NCBI GenBank assembly: GCA_028023455.1
Contig: JAQFVV010006546.1
Span: 596,001-660,000 of the forward strand
Direction: 5' to 3'
Length of the DNA stretch: 64,000 bases
DNA from: Epiperipatus broadwayi
Taxonomy: Eukaryota; Onychophora; Udeonychophora; Euonychophora; Peripatidae
The translations under genes were made by a program, and so were the position numbers. Within the stretch, counting starts at the first letter, position 1. Every line of letters starts with the position of its first letter. Of the stretch, positions 38,310 to 50,159 are shown in pieces. Under the pieces are notes generated by a model that made no database searches, had not been told where the DNA came from, and saw only the letters and a list, made by a program, of their open reading frames with translations.

Positions 38310-38990
38310 TCTGAAGGTTTGTGATGATGTTATATTATTAGATGTGATATGTTGGACTATTTCCATCATCTATGAGTGAATGTTGAATGTAAAGAAAATT
38401 TTAAACTTTATTTAAACTTTCCAAATACAGACAATTTGTTAGTAATAACACACAAATAGACTACACAGGTTAGTAATTACATAACCTTAAGAGTAGTATT
38501 ATTCTCCATTCTTCTTCAAGTATTGTTGGCCTATATGGACAGTGACAATATTCACATTCTTGAATATCGAATTTAAGGCAAACGCTCTAACTAATTGTCA
38601 TGCACAGTGTCAAGATTCGGTCAGAAGTTGAACTCGCACCTTTAGATTCTTGAATATCGAATTTAAGAAACCAACTGAGTTTGACAGTTGGTTAGAGCGT
38701 TTGCCTTAAATTCGATATTCAAAAATCTAAAGGTGCTAGTTCAACTTCTAAGCGACACTGTGCGTATAGGCCAGCAACAATTGAGGAAGAGTGGAGAATA
38801 ATATTACTCGAAACGTTGTGTAATTACTAACCTGTGTAGTATATTTGTGTATTATTACTAACAATTTGTTTGTATTTGGAAAATTTAAATAAAGTTTAAA
38901 ATTTTCTATACATTCAACATTCACTCATAGATGATGGAAATAGTCCAACACATCACGTCTAATAATATACCATCATCACAAACCTTCAGA
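38310..38990. mobile_element. 680-bp palindrome built on a tRNA-like SINE (family 3)
   Basis: The ends TCTGAAGGTTTGTGATGATG and CATCATCACAAACCTTCAGA begin inverted arms that run for most of the element. Within the right arm, 38675-38760 has TTGGTTAGAGCG (A box) and GTGCTAGTTCAACTT (B-box-like); the left arm holds the inverted copy at about 38565-38645. The arms also share GATGGAAATAGTCCAA and CTAACCTGTGTAGT. A second, shorter member lies at about 47422-47558. No protein coding. Confidence 0.8.
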
Positions 38991-39402
38991 TTAGTATGTT
39001 TTTTTAGTATATGTTTTATTCTTTTCTAGAAATAAAGGAATAAAACATGTAGGGAATTTACAGAACTAGTTAAATGACTAGGCTATATTTTTAAGTTTTT
39101 CTTGCGAAAGCGCTGGAAACAATGTCTTTTAATTTACAAATTTTATTTTTTAGAATTGGGGGGGGGGCAGGCTAAAATTTACCTTGCACAAAGGCGCTTC
39201 TTACTCATAAGGTGGACCTGCTCGTACTTACTGTTTTAAAAAGCTTAATAATTAAAAAAATAAATAAATTTTAAGAGAAATTATATTTGATAAACAGAGC
39301 AAAACTCTCCATACAGTACTGCCACCTGTGCTAAACAGAGTAATCAATGGATGCCAGAAGGCTTGTGCATAAAATCCCTATCTAATGCCTACTCATCCAA
39401 TA

Positions 39403-39444
39403 TCCCCAGACTAGTTTCTGGCTTGTGACCTTTGTCAGTGAGGA
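39403..39444 (-). ncRNA. Hammerhead ribozyme copy with a broken core
   Basis: The - strand has the same stems as the ribozyme at 39920-39961, but the core reads CUGACAA instead of CUGACGA. The invariant G of the core is changed to A, so cleavage should be lost. Confidence 0.65.
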
Positions 39445-39919
39445 GCTTTGGATCTGAGAGCACTGCATCTAGATCTTAGTATCTAATGCAACCCTCTAGC
39501 AACCACCTTTTATCTCTACTTAACTACAAAACTATGAGAATGAAATTGAAAACACAAAAAATATTTTCAATCTAAGCTCAATAGCTTATATAGTCATATG
39601 GGCCTGAACTCAGTTCAGCACCCATACATTTTGGTGTCTTTGGCTCTTTTACAACCATAGCCACCACTATCCTATTAGGCAGGATTGGTGTTAAACCATT
39701 AAGCATCACATGATCACATTTCCTATACTAGCACATTAATTGTTGATAAACAGAGCAAAACTCTCCATACAGTATTGCCACCTGTGCTAAACAGAGTAAT
39801 CAATGGATGCCAGAAGGCTTGTGCATAAAATCCCTATCTAATGCCTACTCATCCAATATCCCCAGACTAGTTTCCTATTAGATCCTAAGATCTGGATGCA
39901 GTGCTCTCAGATCCAAAGC

Positions 39920-39961
39920 TCCTCACTGACGAAGGCCACAAGCCAGAAACTAGTCTGGGGA
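39920..39961 (+). ncRNA. Hammerhead ribozyme, type I, GUC cleavage site
   Basis: In order: stem I 5' side UCCUCA, core CUGACGA (consensus CUGANGA), stem II AGGC/loop CACAA/GCCA, core GAAA, stem III ACU/AGU without a loop, the cleavage base C of GUC (39955), and stem I 3' side UGGGGA. Stem I pairs 6/6 including one G-U. Stem II has three G-C pairs and an A-A contact next to the core where G-C is usual. Stem III is the self-complementary ACUAGU, so the motif probably works as a dimer. Every invariant core base is present. The sequence is unrelated to the ribozyme at 15989-16032 outside the core. Confidence 0.78.
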
Positions 39962-40139
39962 TATTGGATGAGTAGGCATTAGATAGGGATTTTATGCACA
40001 AGCCTTCTGGCATCCGTTGATTACTCTGTTTAGCACAGGTGGCAATACTGTATGGAGAGTTTTGCTCTGTTTATCAACAATTAATGTGCTAGTATAGGAA
40101 ATGTGATCATGTGATGCTTAATAGAAATTATATTTATTA

Positions 40140-42775
40140 ATTTAAAGGAAAAACATTAATTCATTTTTTACTTGATTATGAAAATTTTTTATATTGCATA
40201 AGTAGTAACAGTTAAAAGTTTCATTCCTTTATCTCAATGTTCTTATGATGTTTCATAAATTGTTATTTGAGCTTACAAGTTGGCATAAAAGTGAACAGAA
40301 GTTTGACAATTCTCAAACGTTAGTGGAGAATTGTAATGTTTTAAATTTTGCATATAGTTGAGACTTAATGATTAATATACCGAGCCGATTTTTAGCAATT
40401 CAGTTTTTGCATAAAAAGTTTGTTTTTTTTTACTTCGATTGTAGTTAATATATAAGATTTCTGCATCTAGATGGCATATATAAAAGTGGTGAGTTATCAG
40501 AAGATTGCCATCTTTGTTTTTCTGTTGGCATTTGTTTTGAGGATAAATATTCGCATAAAATTGCAAAGTTTTTGCTGACTATGTTCTCATCAATCAATAC
40601 TGGATAAGTTCAACTTTTTCTTTAACTTTTTTTTAATGTAAACCGTGATCCATACAATTTATTATATCATGATAGCAGATACAAAAATAATAGGATATTA
40701 GAAAATTGTAAACTCGTTTTTCCTTCTTAATTGATAATCATTGAGAATTTTTTTTGTTTTTACATGTACTCAATTGAAAATCAATATATATTATAAATAT
40801 TTACATAGATGTATATAAATATGCTTTAATCTGATTTTTCTAATAATTCAACTTTTTCGTTAATCATTTATAAAAATTGTATATGTATATATTTTTATTA
40901 TATTATGATGATAGATCAGAAAGTGTTTTATTAAATATTAAAAAATTGCAATTTAAGTATTTCAGAAATGATATCGAAATTGTATTATATATATTGCTTC
41001 ATACTATACTAGTAAAAGTAATCAAAATAAAATGAAATAACAATATTAACAACATTGTGAATTTTCTGTTTATATTTTTTTTCATACTATAATTGTTGTT
41101 GATCTTGACGTTTTTTATTAAACATTAAAAGTTTTCAGAATGCAAGGATTTCAGAATAATTGTATCATTTATGTATTTGTATAATAACTTAATATATATT
41201 ATATAAAAATTACAGTGAAATAGCAATAAAGGAAATAGCAAAAATCAAGTCAGTTTGTTCAATATATTACCAACATAAAAATTAATCAATTCAAAAGTTA
41301 TGATGCTAATAGATGAAACATGTAGTACAGCACATCAATAATATCATTACATTTGGATGTCAATATATTAATTATACACATCTTCTCTAGACTTTGCAGA
41401 TGCATCACTATGATTATGCTGTTGCTTAAAAGATATTGAAAATATTCTTAGCAGATTGCATTAAGGGTATATAAGAAAAATCCCACCCTGAGAGAATTCA
41501 TATATCTCACTATTCAGTAAACACTTTTCAAGTTTTTCTTAGCTCTTGCCTCCAAGGCTTATGTCTAATTAATTACAGAAGCATATTAAACTTTTCAGTA
41601 CCTTGTGAGACTAATTTAAAATGAAGTGTATTTTGGTATGGAATAGAATAATAAAAACCCTGAAAAAACATGTGACATCTGTTTTTTCATTTTAATAATT
41701 AGAGTATTAAAAAATAATTTGCAGCAAAAGAAAAAAAACATCTAGACTATTAATGAATATTAAAAGTTTTTGTTTTTAAATACTATCTTGCTGAAAAATC
41801 ACTCTCTCAAAAAAAGCTAAAAATTTATAGTTAAATAATATTAGATTATATATAGACCCTTTTACAGTGACTCAAAAAGTGGAAGATTTTTACAAATAAC
41901 ACCTAAATCAGATTGTTATTCATTATCAATCATGGTAGTGTCATCTCTACTTCCATATTGCTTTATTTATTATATTATATCAAAACAGGTTTGAAAATAT
42001 TTTGCAGTCAACCAATGTTATTGAAAGATGATTAGTTCCAATTTTTAGATTATCATCAGATTCATAAGGACCCTGTCAATATCAATTCCAATATTGATTC
42101 TGATGACTTCTTGTTACAGTAATTATCAAACATATACAATTTATTTTGCATTCTGAGACACGATGATGATGACTTATTAAATCAAATTCTATACATTGGC
42201 CTTTTATTACACTACTAATACATGATAAAATTAAAAATAAAGCCTTGGCTGATTTTTGCTATGCTTTAAAAACAATGAACTTTGTCTTCTGTGTTCTTTC
42301 ACTTAAGACAAGGGTTCAGTCTTTTTCAATTCCAAATTTGCAACTTTGATGATTTATTCATTTTATTTGCTAAGGTACCTACTCATTTGTATATGCTATA
42401 TCACTTTTTGCATAAGTCAGTGTTTTAGAGATAATCCAAAACTTATTAGATCATAAACTCTTTTAATATTAAAGTTCAAATTAACTTTTTTCCCCATAAT
42501 ATGTACATCTTTATTCCAGTCAGCAATAAAACTTTATATGAGGCTTCACCATAGCAATTATCATCAATTCGCATTCACTATTTTGATTTACAATCAATTA
42601 TTCACTATTACAATCTTTTAAAAAAATTCAAAACATTGTTTTTAAATATCTGCCATTTTTTCAAGATGGTGGTAAAAAACTGATGGTTTTTTGTAAGATC
42701 GAAGACATCATATGATAGTAACTTCACTAAAGTTACATCTTCCAAAAATAAAATAATGACATTCATGTTTAAAAT
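40140..42775. other. A+T-rich stretch without supported genes
   Basis: Nothing beyond low-complexity A+T-rich sequence could be supported on either strand. Confidence 0.5.
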
Positions 42776-42916
42776 ATACAGTAGAATTTATTCATTATGC
42801 AATATACAATATTAAAAGGAATTTGAACACAGGCTTTCAAGTTTCCTTCAGCTATTCACTCCATCTTGTATAACCAATACACATGACCACATACATGTGA
42901 AAAAAATAATTGATTT

Positions 42917-42960
42917 CCAATGTATGTATTTAATTGTTAACCAGCACTCATTAGCTGGTC
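42917..42960 (-). ncRNA. Hammerhead remnant
   Basis: The - strand matches the ribozyme of 15989-16032 position by position (ACCAG, CUAAUGA, GUGCUGG.., AUACAUACA, UUGG), but the core CUGAUGA reads CUAAUGA and GAAA reads UAAA. It should be inactive. Confidence 0.55.
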
Positions 42961-43657
42961 CAGATCATCATCATATCACACACACATTAAGATAGCAAAT
43001 CCTCGAACGTTAATGGACAGGCTTCAATCTTTTACATGCTCCAACTCTTTACCCATCTATATTATTGAAAATCTGATAATGGAATGCATATTGTTGTCAT
43101 ACCCATGTTGACTTTAAATTACTCTAGCCTCTCATCTATAGGATCTTAATATGTCCATTTAAATATACCAAAGATTCAGGATGAATCTGTAACATTTGAC
43201 TACAAGTATAATGATACATGAACTTTAGATGTAATTAGAGGAAATTTGAACACAGGATTTCAAGCTCCATTCATCTATCCACTCCATCTTATATAACTGA
43301 TACATAGGACCACATAAAAAGAGAGCTTGAAAGTCTGTGTTCAAATCCCCTCTAATTGCATGTAAAGTTCAATGTATACATTATACTTGAAGTCAAATAT
43401 TACAAATTCAGCCTGAATTTTGCCATCCCTCTTCTCTATATTTAAATGGGCATAAATCCTATATATGAATGGTCAGAGTAATTTAAATTCAACATGGGTA
43501 TGATAACAATATTGATATCAACAAAGGCTTTGAGCATTAAATGGCTAAAGAGTTGGAGGCTGGAAAAGATTGATGCTTGTCCATTAAAGTTTAAAGAATT
43601 GCTATTTTAATATAAACTGAGCACTGATTGTGTATATGTGTAGGAGATGATGATCTG

Positions 43658-43695
43658 ATCAACTGATGAGTGCTGGATGAGCATGAAATTCACAT
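43658..43695 (+). ncRNA. Hammerhead remnant with intact left half
   Basis: CUGAUGA (43663-43669), stem II GUGC / UGGAUGA / GCAU and GAAA (43685-43688) are all intact, with a G-U closing pair in stem II. Stem III and the stem I 3' side have drifted (UUCACAUG.. instead of UACGUAUA.UUGG). It is a decayed mirror copy of the motif at 42917-42960. Confidence 0.6.
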
Positions 43696-43830
43696 GTAAA
43701 TAATCATATGTATCAGTTATATAAGATAGAGTGGATAACTGAGGAGATTTTGAAAGTCTGTGTTCAAATCTCCTCTAATTATATCCTAAATTCAGTATAT
43801 ATATTAGACTTGTTATCAAATATACAATAT

Positions 43831-46800
43831 TGTTTTGATTATAGAATTATAATACAATTAATGCACTTTATTTCATTTTCATTCAATGACTTTATAAAAT
43901 ATTCTGCTTTCATTTGTGATATATCCAAAGTATAAAAGATTTTAACGACTATAAAATCAAAACATAAACATCAATTCTATTCAGCAGGGTATACCACAAC
44001 AAAGTGAATTAATTTTTAGTTATAAAATGTGTATATTAGCGAATCTATATTCATTCAATCGGTTTTGTGGATTAAAATTCTTACAAATATTATTTTGCCT
44101 ACAGTCAAGTTACAACAATCATTAGAGTCATTGTAATTGTAAGTTATATGATCAAAGATTATTAAATGTTAGTTTAAAATTATTTTTTCAATTTTATATC
44201 AATAGTCTTGTAATTTGTTTGTGTCTTATTCAAGATAATAGCAATTTTTATCATAAACATATATCAGCAAAAGAAAAATAATAAGATTTAATAACTTAAA
44301 TACGATATTAAAAATACAGTAATTAATTGTGTATAACATTTCTTTACATACATTTTATTTAAATTCATTGCAAAATTAAAAATATATGATTTAAATAATT
44401 CTTAACTAGTAGTTATCAAATTTCTTATTTGATATGTTTTGGTGCACTATAATTGCTATGGTTTTTCTTTCATTATTTTGAAGCTGTTGCAATATTAGAT
44501 TACCATGTATAGTTTTTTTTCTGTAAAAATCATTTTAACATTATTAGAAGCCTTAAGATGTCAGTATTGAATGGGTCTTTAAGAAATTAAAATATGTAAT
44601 ATTTGTATATAAAAGAAGCCTGATGTGCCCCGTTTTGATCTCAATAAAAGTGATAATTTTTGACTGGTTGATTGTTTGGCCTGAAGGCAATTTTTTTTTC
44701 ATATTAACTTTTGAAAGGAAAAATTGTAATTTTTAGTAATATATTTAAGGTTATTTATGCTACATTTTGTAAATTACTTATTTTAAACCAAAAATCTATA
44801 AAACTTTAATTAGATTGAATTTTAAAATATTTATTTTTAAAAAGACAAGTTGTAAAAAGTTTATTACACCAAAGAAGTTTCTATTGGCTAACAAGAATGA
44901 CTTTTCTCAAAACTAGTAAAGAAATTTCTTTTAAAATTTTAATAATAATAAATTTAATTATTAATTTTAAGATGATTTTCTTTTTTTAACAATGTCTAAT
45001 TTAAAAATTGTTTGAATTTCAATGGAATTCAAATAAGAATATTTTTCAATAAACAAAATTATATCCAATATACAAGATGCCATTGTGATAGTTAAAAACA
45101 CCATTTAGTAATTTATTTTTCTAAATTCAAATATTAATTTTTAGAATGTCTATGTTTGCAATGCTACATTTGAAATAAATAATATAAATGTTATCTCTAT
45201 ATGATAGAGAAAAAATGTTTGTAAAAATAAAATCTTGCAGATTTTGATGGAGTTCTTACTAAGCTCTTTCATATGAAAAGAGTGGAGCTGGATTTTCAAA
45301 AATTTTTAAAAAAAATACAATTAATAATGCTGTAAAAAAAATCAATCTTATTGGTTAGAAATTACAAAAATAAAAAATTTAATAATTGAACATGAAAGTA
45401 TGATATAAATTTCAAGGTGTACATTGTTTTAAGTTAATTTTTTTATTAGGTGTGTGTTGTAGTTAATTTTTTTTCTTCATGTTTTAATTTAACAAATCCA
45501 GGAGATATTGTATTGTTACATAAAAAGCAAAATGGTGATCAGCAATAAAAAAAAATTTCTTTTAAAATTATAGCTGCATAAATGTTTTTAAATAGTATGT
45601 TTACCTACAGGTTAGTATTTCTTTTTAATAATATGCTAAGGAAAATGTTTACATATCAATTAATCTTTTTTTTTCAATTTAAGCTTTATTTTTAATTATT
45701 TATTTTTTATATTTTGAATTTAGAGTAATGAATTAATTTTTTCATCATATAAACTCATTATAATTACTAATTTATGTGAGATCTTATTTTATGAGGTATT
45801 GGATGGGGGAACCAATTATCAATGCTAATGAAGGTAAAGATGTATTTTAAATATTATCTTGCTTTTGTTATATGAGCTAGATGTTAAACATATAATTAAT
45901 CTTCTCTAAGGGGTTTTATCTATTGAATTGAAAATAGTTTAGAATTTATTTAAAGATCATTGCAGCAAATAATGGATTATAAATCAAAATCATGGGTTCA
46001 AATTAATGACGGTCAGTATGGTGAATCCTCAATAAAGATCTGCCACTAATCAGAGTAAATTTATATATTTAACATTCATAAAAACCATGATAAAAATATA
46101 TAAATAAATTCAGTGCAATAAAATTTTATATTATAAATTTTTAAGTAACATTTTAAACATTCATTAATTCATTTTTGTCACTGTAATGAGCCATTGATTT
46201 ATTTTTGAACAAATGAAAGTTTATATTTTATTATACATTATACCATTAAAATTTTTTTTATTAAAAGCATAAGTTTACTAATAAAAAAAATCTTAAAATA
46301 ATATAACAATTTTGCTACCAAAAAATGCAATAAAAGGAAATAATCAAATAAAAGATTTCATTTTTTTTTAGTCTTCAGACTAATAAAAACATTTTTTTTT
46401 ACCAATAAATGTTTTCAATAAAATAACTTTTGGTAAAGAATATGATTGTCTTTTATTGTTATATTTTTAACAATAGATAGTTTGTTTCTGTCATTAGTAA
46501 ATTCTCAGTCGTTTATTTTATTTTAAAAAAACAAACAAATATTTTCAAATAAATACTTAATATTTATAACACATACTTATTGAGAAACAAATATTTAATG
46601 TAATTTTATAAAAATAAATGAATAAATAAATTACAATTATAGTTGCATTTTTCAATTTCACAAAAGTCAATGTAATACCTGTGCATTTAATACTTTTTGA
46701 TAAACTACAATTGCTGATCTCTTTGAATTTATTTTTTACTGGAATGTAGTGACATCTTGATATTTCACTTATAATTTTAATATCAATCAAAACTCGTTTT

Positions 46801-47391
46801 AGTTCTAGTTTTTACTCTCAAATAAATGCAAAAGTGTAAAATGAAAATACTACCAGTAGCACTCTGAGTTTGATTGCAAAGCAAAATAGCACTGCTGATG
46901 AGACAATAAACAAAGTTACAGGCATAGTTTCAGTTTCTTTACATGATATTTAATATTTAAATTCTAGTTAATAATTAAAGAAATCATTAGTAAAAAACAA
47001 CAAATGGTAATACAATATATAAAATAAATTGTGTATGCAGAGAACATGCATAAGAAAAATGTATATTAAAAATGATTTTAAAAGTATCAGTTGTTATATA
47101 ACAGGATTAAATCTTACAATGAATAATGTAAAGTTATGTATTAAAATGTGATAAAAATTTTGAATTTAATTTTAGTAAAGAAAGTTTTGTATGAAAATAG
47201 AAATAATGAGAACAAAGAAGAAAGAAAATTTTATTAGTAAAAAAAATGAATTTATTTGACAATGAAGATTATATTTGCACCTTGCTTGGGGTAATAACAA
47301 AATGTACAATCGATAACGATCATTTTAAAGTACTTGAAAGCATGTTTGCAATTCTGTGAAATTAAGAATATATAATCTAAAATTTTTACTT

Positions 47392-47424
<33 letters not shown>

Positions 47425-49176
47425 TGTATTTTTATATTGGACTATTTCCATCATCTAGTATGTGTGTTAAATGTCTTTACATATTAGATGATGGAAATAG
47501 TCCAATATAAAAATACAGCTAGAACACCATCATCACAAACCTTCAGAAAAACAATATATATATGTGTGTGTGTATAATAACTAACGCTGCTCTGTAAAAC
47601 GAAATAACTCCGATTGTCCAACGACCAATTATATATATATTCACTGCCCTTAACTATTTCCTAGTGCCTGTTTCCACTCAAACATTATAGTTTATATAAA
47701 ATTGTAAAGCCTTTTTATATTTCAATATGCTTTTTTTTTTTTTTTTACTAAACGTCATAAATTAAATCTTTATTTTCTAGGTCTCTCATCTCTTCTTATT
47801 AATTAAAAAATAAACGATGAATTTATGAAATCTTCTTTCATCTCTAGTTCATGATAGAAATATCTTATTATAATCTTTTTTTTTATTATTAGCAAAATGT
47901 GATATTTATTTAGACAGCCCCTGGCAACATGGGAATTTTAACCTATAGCTACTAAGAGTTCTATACCCATTTACTGACTAATAATTCGATATTTAATTGG
48001 GTTGATTATGAGATGTTTTTGTGAAAAAACAACTTAAGTATGCGTGTAAATTACTCAAGATTCACCTGGTCTGAATTCAATCTCCAGATTGTGGACTTGT
48101 CAAAAGGATGCATTAATCACTGCAGCATGGTATCTTTATGAGAAAATGTTGGTGCAGTGCTCGTTCTGTATTAATATATATTTGAAGTAAATAAATAAAC
48201 ACTAATGGCCAGTCATTCTAACATTGCATTCAACTACACAGAATACAATCAAATTTAAAATATTAGGGCCGAAAAACTAAGTAATATTAAAAAGACTTTA
48301 GTAATTTTCAAAAGGATATAAATAATAAGAAAATAAAATATTACAAAAAACATCTTATTAAAGTAAAAGAAACTAAACTGATGGATCAGATTAAACATTT
48401 TAAATAGTCTTATATAATGAAGATCTAAAATAAAGTGAAAGTTGTTTTAAATGTGGGCAGGTTTTTAGTCAAAAAAGTTTTATGTGTTTATGTGTGTGAA
48501 CATAAATATATTAAAAATTAAAAAGAAAGCTTGTGCGAAAGTGTGACTCATTATAATCAGCGTCATTCATTCAGACATTGTATATAGTAATTTACAGTGA
48601 CCTTCTATCGTCACGCCTTCTGTGCCAGTACTTCAGATTTGCTCATATATAAATATTTGAGTCGTAGGAATAAGAGGGATTCTTTTTATTCCTGCATAAA
48701 TTCTATATTATTTTTAATTAAATTCTGATGTAAAGAATAGTAAAAATAAAATTACGTCACAAATTAAGTAACAGCGCAGGGGTAAATATTGAATGAAAAA
48801 TTGTTTTTTATTGAAAATATTTTTTAGAAGTTCTAAAAGAATTGTAAAATGCATAAAAATGGATAAATGAAACAGAAAAAAAAAAAATAGACATTATTAA
48901 AAAGAGACATGATTAATGTAAATAGAGAATAGATATAATTTTTGCAATATTTATTTAAAACAATGGTATTATTAATAATTAACTAATCTGATGTCATTTA
49001 AGAAAACGAGAAGTCACTAAAGTTTATCTAATTATAGATTAATTTCTGATATGAAGAGCCATGAAAAATCCTAAGTAGATTCAGTATAGGTATGTTTACT
49101 TATATTAAGAACAAAGAACTTTCCAACCATATATAAATAATTTATGATATATTCCATTTAAATTTTCTATTTTTGT
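43831..49176. other. A+T-rich stretch with few features
   Basis: Only the family 3 hairpin near 47422-47558 and a weak tRNA-like scrap near 48045-48150 (-) could be supported. Open frames here are short. Confidence 0.45.
47422..47558. repeat. End of the family 3 palindrome, with its own hairpin
   Basis: GTATTTTTATATTGGACTA then TTTCCATCATCTA pairs with TAGATGATGGAAATAGTCC then AATATAAAAATAC (47428-47513). CATCATCACAAACCTTCAGA follows, the same terminus as at 38990. So two independent members of the family exist here. A (TG)n tract precedes it. Confidence 0.8.
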
Positions 49177-49269
49177 CAAGCGTTGGTAGCCAAGAGATCA
49201 GTGCAGCCGCCTTGCAGACGGTTGTCCGGGTTCTCTTCCTGCCGATGCTTTGACATATGGAAAAAAAAA
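49177..49269 (+). mobile_element. tRNA-derived SINE, copy 4
   Basis: CAAGCGTTGGTAGCCAAGAG (A-box region), GCCGCCTTGCAGACGG, B-box-like GGTTCTCTTCCTG, tail GATGCTTTGACATATGG plus A9. A few differences from copy 3; no clear target repeat. Confidence 0.82.
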
Positions 49270-49669
49270 TTATATTCTTTATTGTTATGTAATTATTTTT
49301 AATAATATGTTTTTTTTTATCATAACTTTGTTTCCAATATTATTTTCCTTGGGACTTTACAGTTATTTTTTTATACTATCATTGACTCTTTTTTTACAAT
49401 TTTGTAAGAATTCTAAATATTTGTTCTAAATATATACCCACTCAACACCGCATACATTGCCTTATTTAATAGAAAGTTTAGTTGTGAAATACTCACTTTT
49501 AGTTCATGCTTTATGTATGTTGTTAGTAAAGTACCTATTGTTGTTTTACTTATTTCAGTAACTCTAAACTATCTTCAAAGTCTACTAAGACAATTTGCAA
49601 ATTTTAGCTTAAATCTACAGAATATTTCTGAAAGCATTAATATAAGAGATTTATGAGAATTTTAATAGA

Positions 49670-49670
<1 letters not shown>

Positions 49671-49740
<70 letters not shown>

Positions 49741-49741
49741 A
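49671..49741. repeat. (CT)n(TA)n microsatellite
   Basis: A CT tract with CTTT interruptions runs directly into a pure TA tract. Confidence 0.95.
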
Positions 49742-50159
49742 CTTTACATTTATACATATGTTACATTTTATCAATAGTTGATCACTCCCTATATTCAATT
49801 TTTTTCTAGTCCAAATATAACCAAATTTATGTTTTTTATTATTTATAAGTTTCTATCACTTTTTTCGGTAGTCCAGTATTTACCTTGCTATGACATCATT
49901 AGCCTGAAGGCATACTACTCTAACCATCCGATTTTTAAGATAATGTCACCTAGTGATTTGCGGACAAATGTAATCGCTAAAATTTTTCGGCATATCAAGT
50001 GGTGACATTACGTCAAAGATCACTAGATTAGAATAGGATGCCCTCAGAGTAATGATGTCATAGAAACATAGAATGGGGGAAAGGCACATGGTACAGGGTC
50101 ATGAGGTCAAAATGGAGAAAAAGGCACGTGGTACAGAATAATGCCGGCGGCGTCCATCC

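Larger units (their letters stand above)
39289..40122. mobile_element. Foldback retroposon with hammerhead ribozyme (family 2)
   Basis: An 834-bp insertion flanked by the perfect 13-bp repeat AGAAATTATATTT (39276-39288 and 40123-40135). The left part is one - strand copy with body sequence. From 39698 to 40122 it is a nearly perfect palindrome with 175-bp arms around a 71-bp loop; the outer ends read ATTAAGCATCACATGATCAC and its complement. A hammerhead motif lies at the loop/right-arm border on + and a mutated one lies on - in the left copy. No coding sequence. Relatives: 10749-11135, 21925-22114 and 29531-29615. Confidence 0.85.
42780..43830. mobile_element. Nested palindrome of about 1 kb, hammerhead family 1 relatives
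   Basis: Inverted arms of about 500 bp meet near 43303. Left: GAATTTGAACACAGGCTTTCAAG, then CCAGCACTCATTAGCTGGTC, then TAATGGACAGGCTTCAATC, then CATACCCATGTTGACTTTAAA. Right: the complements in reverse order, ending TTGAAAGTCTGTGTTCAAATC. The centre (43234-43366) is a hairpin with the same terminal strings (GAGGAAATTTGAACACAGG / GTGTTCAAATCCCCTC). The layout is end, body, inverted end, mirrored. The arms are imperfect, so this is an old structure or one built in steps. It shares blocks with 15883-16187. Confidence 0.75.

Noticed and set aside
39698-40122. piggyBac-type MITE, because TTAA occurs at both ends of the palindrome
   Set aside because: The TTAA lies inside the inverted arms, and the true flanking repeat of the whole insertion is the 13-bp AGAAATTATATTT.
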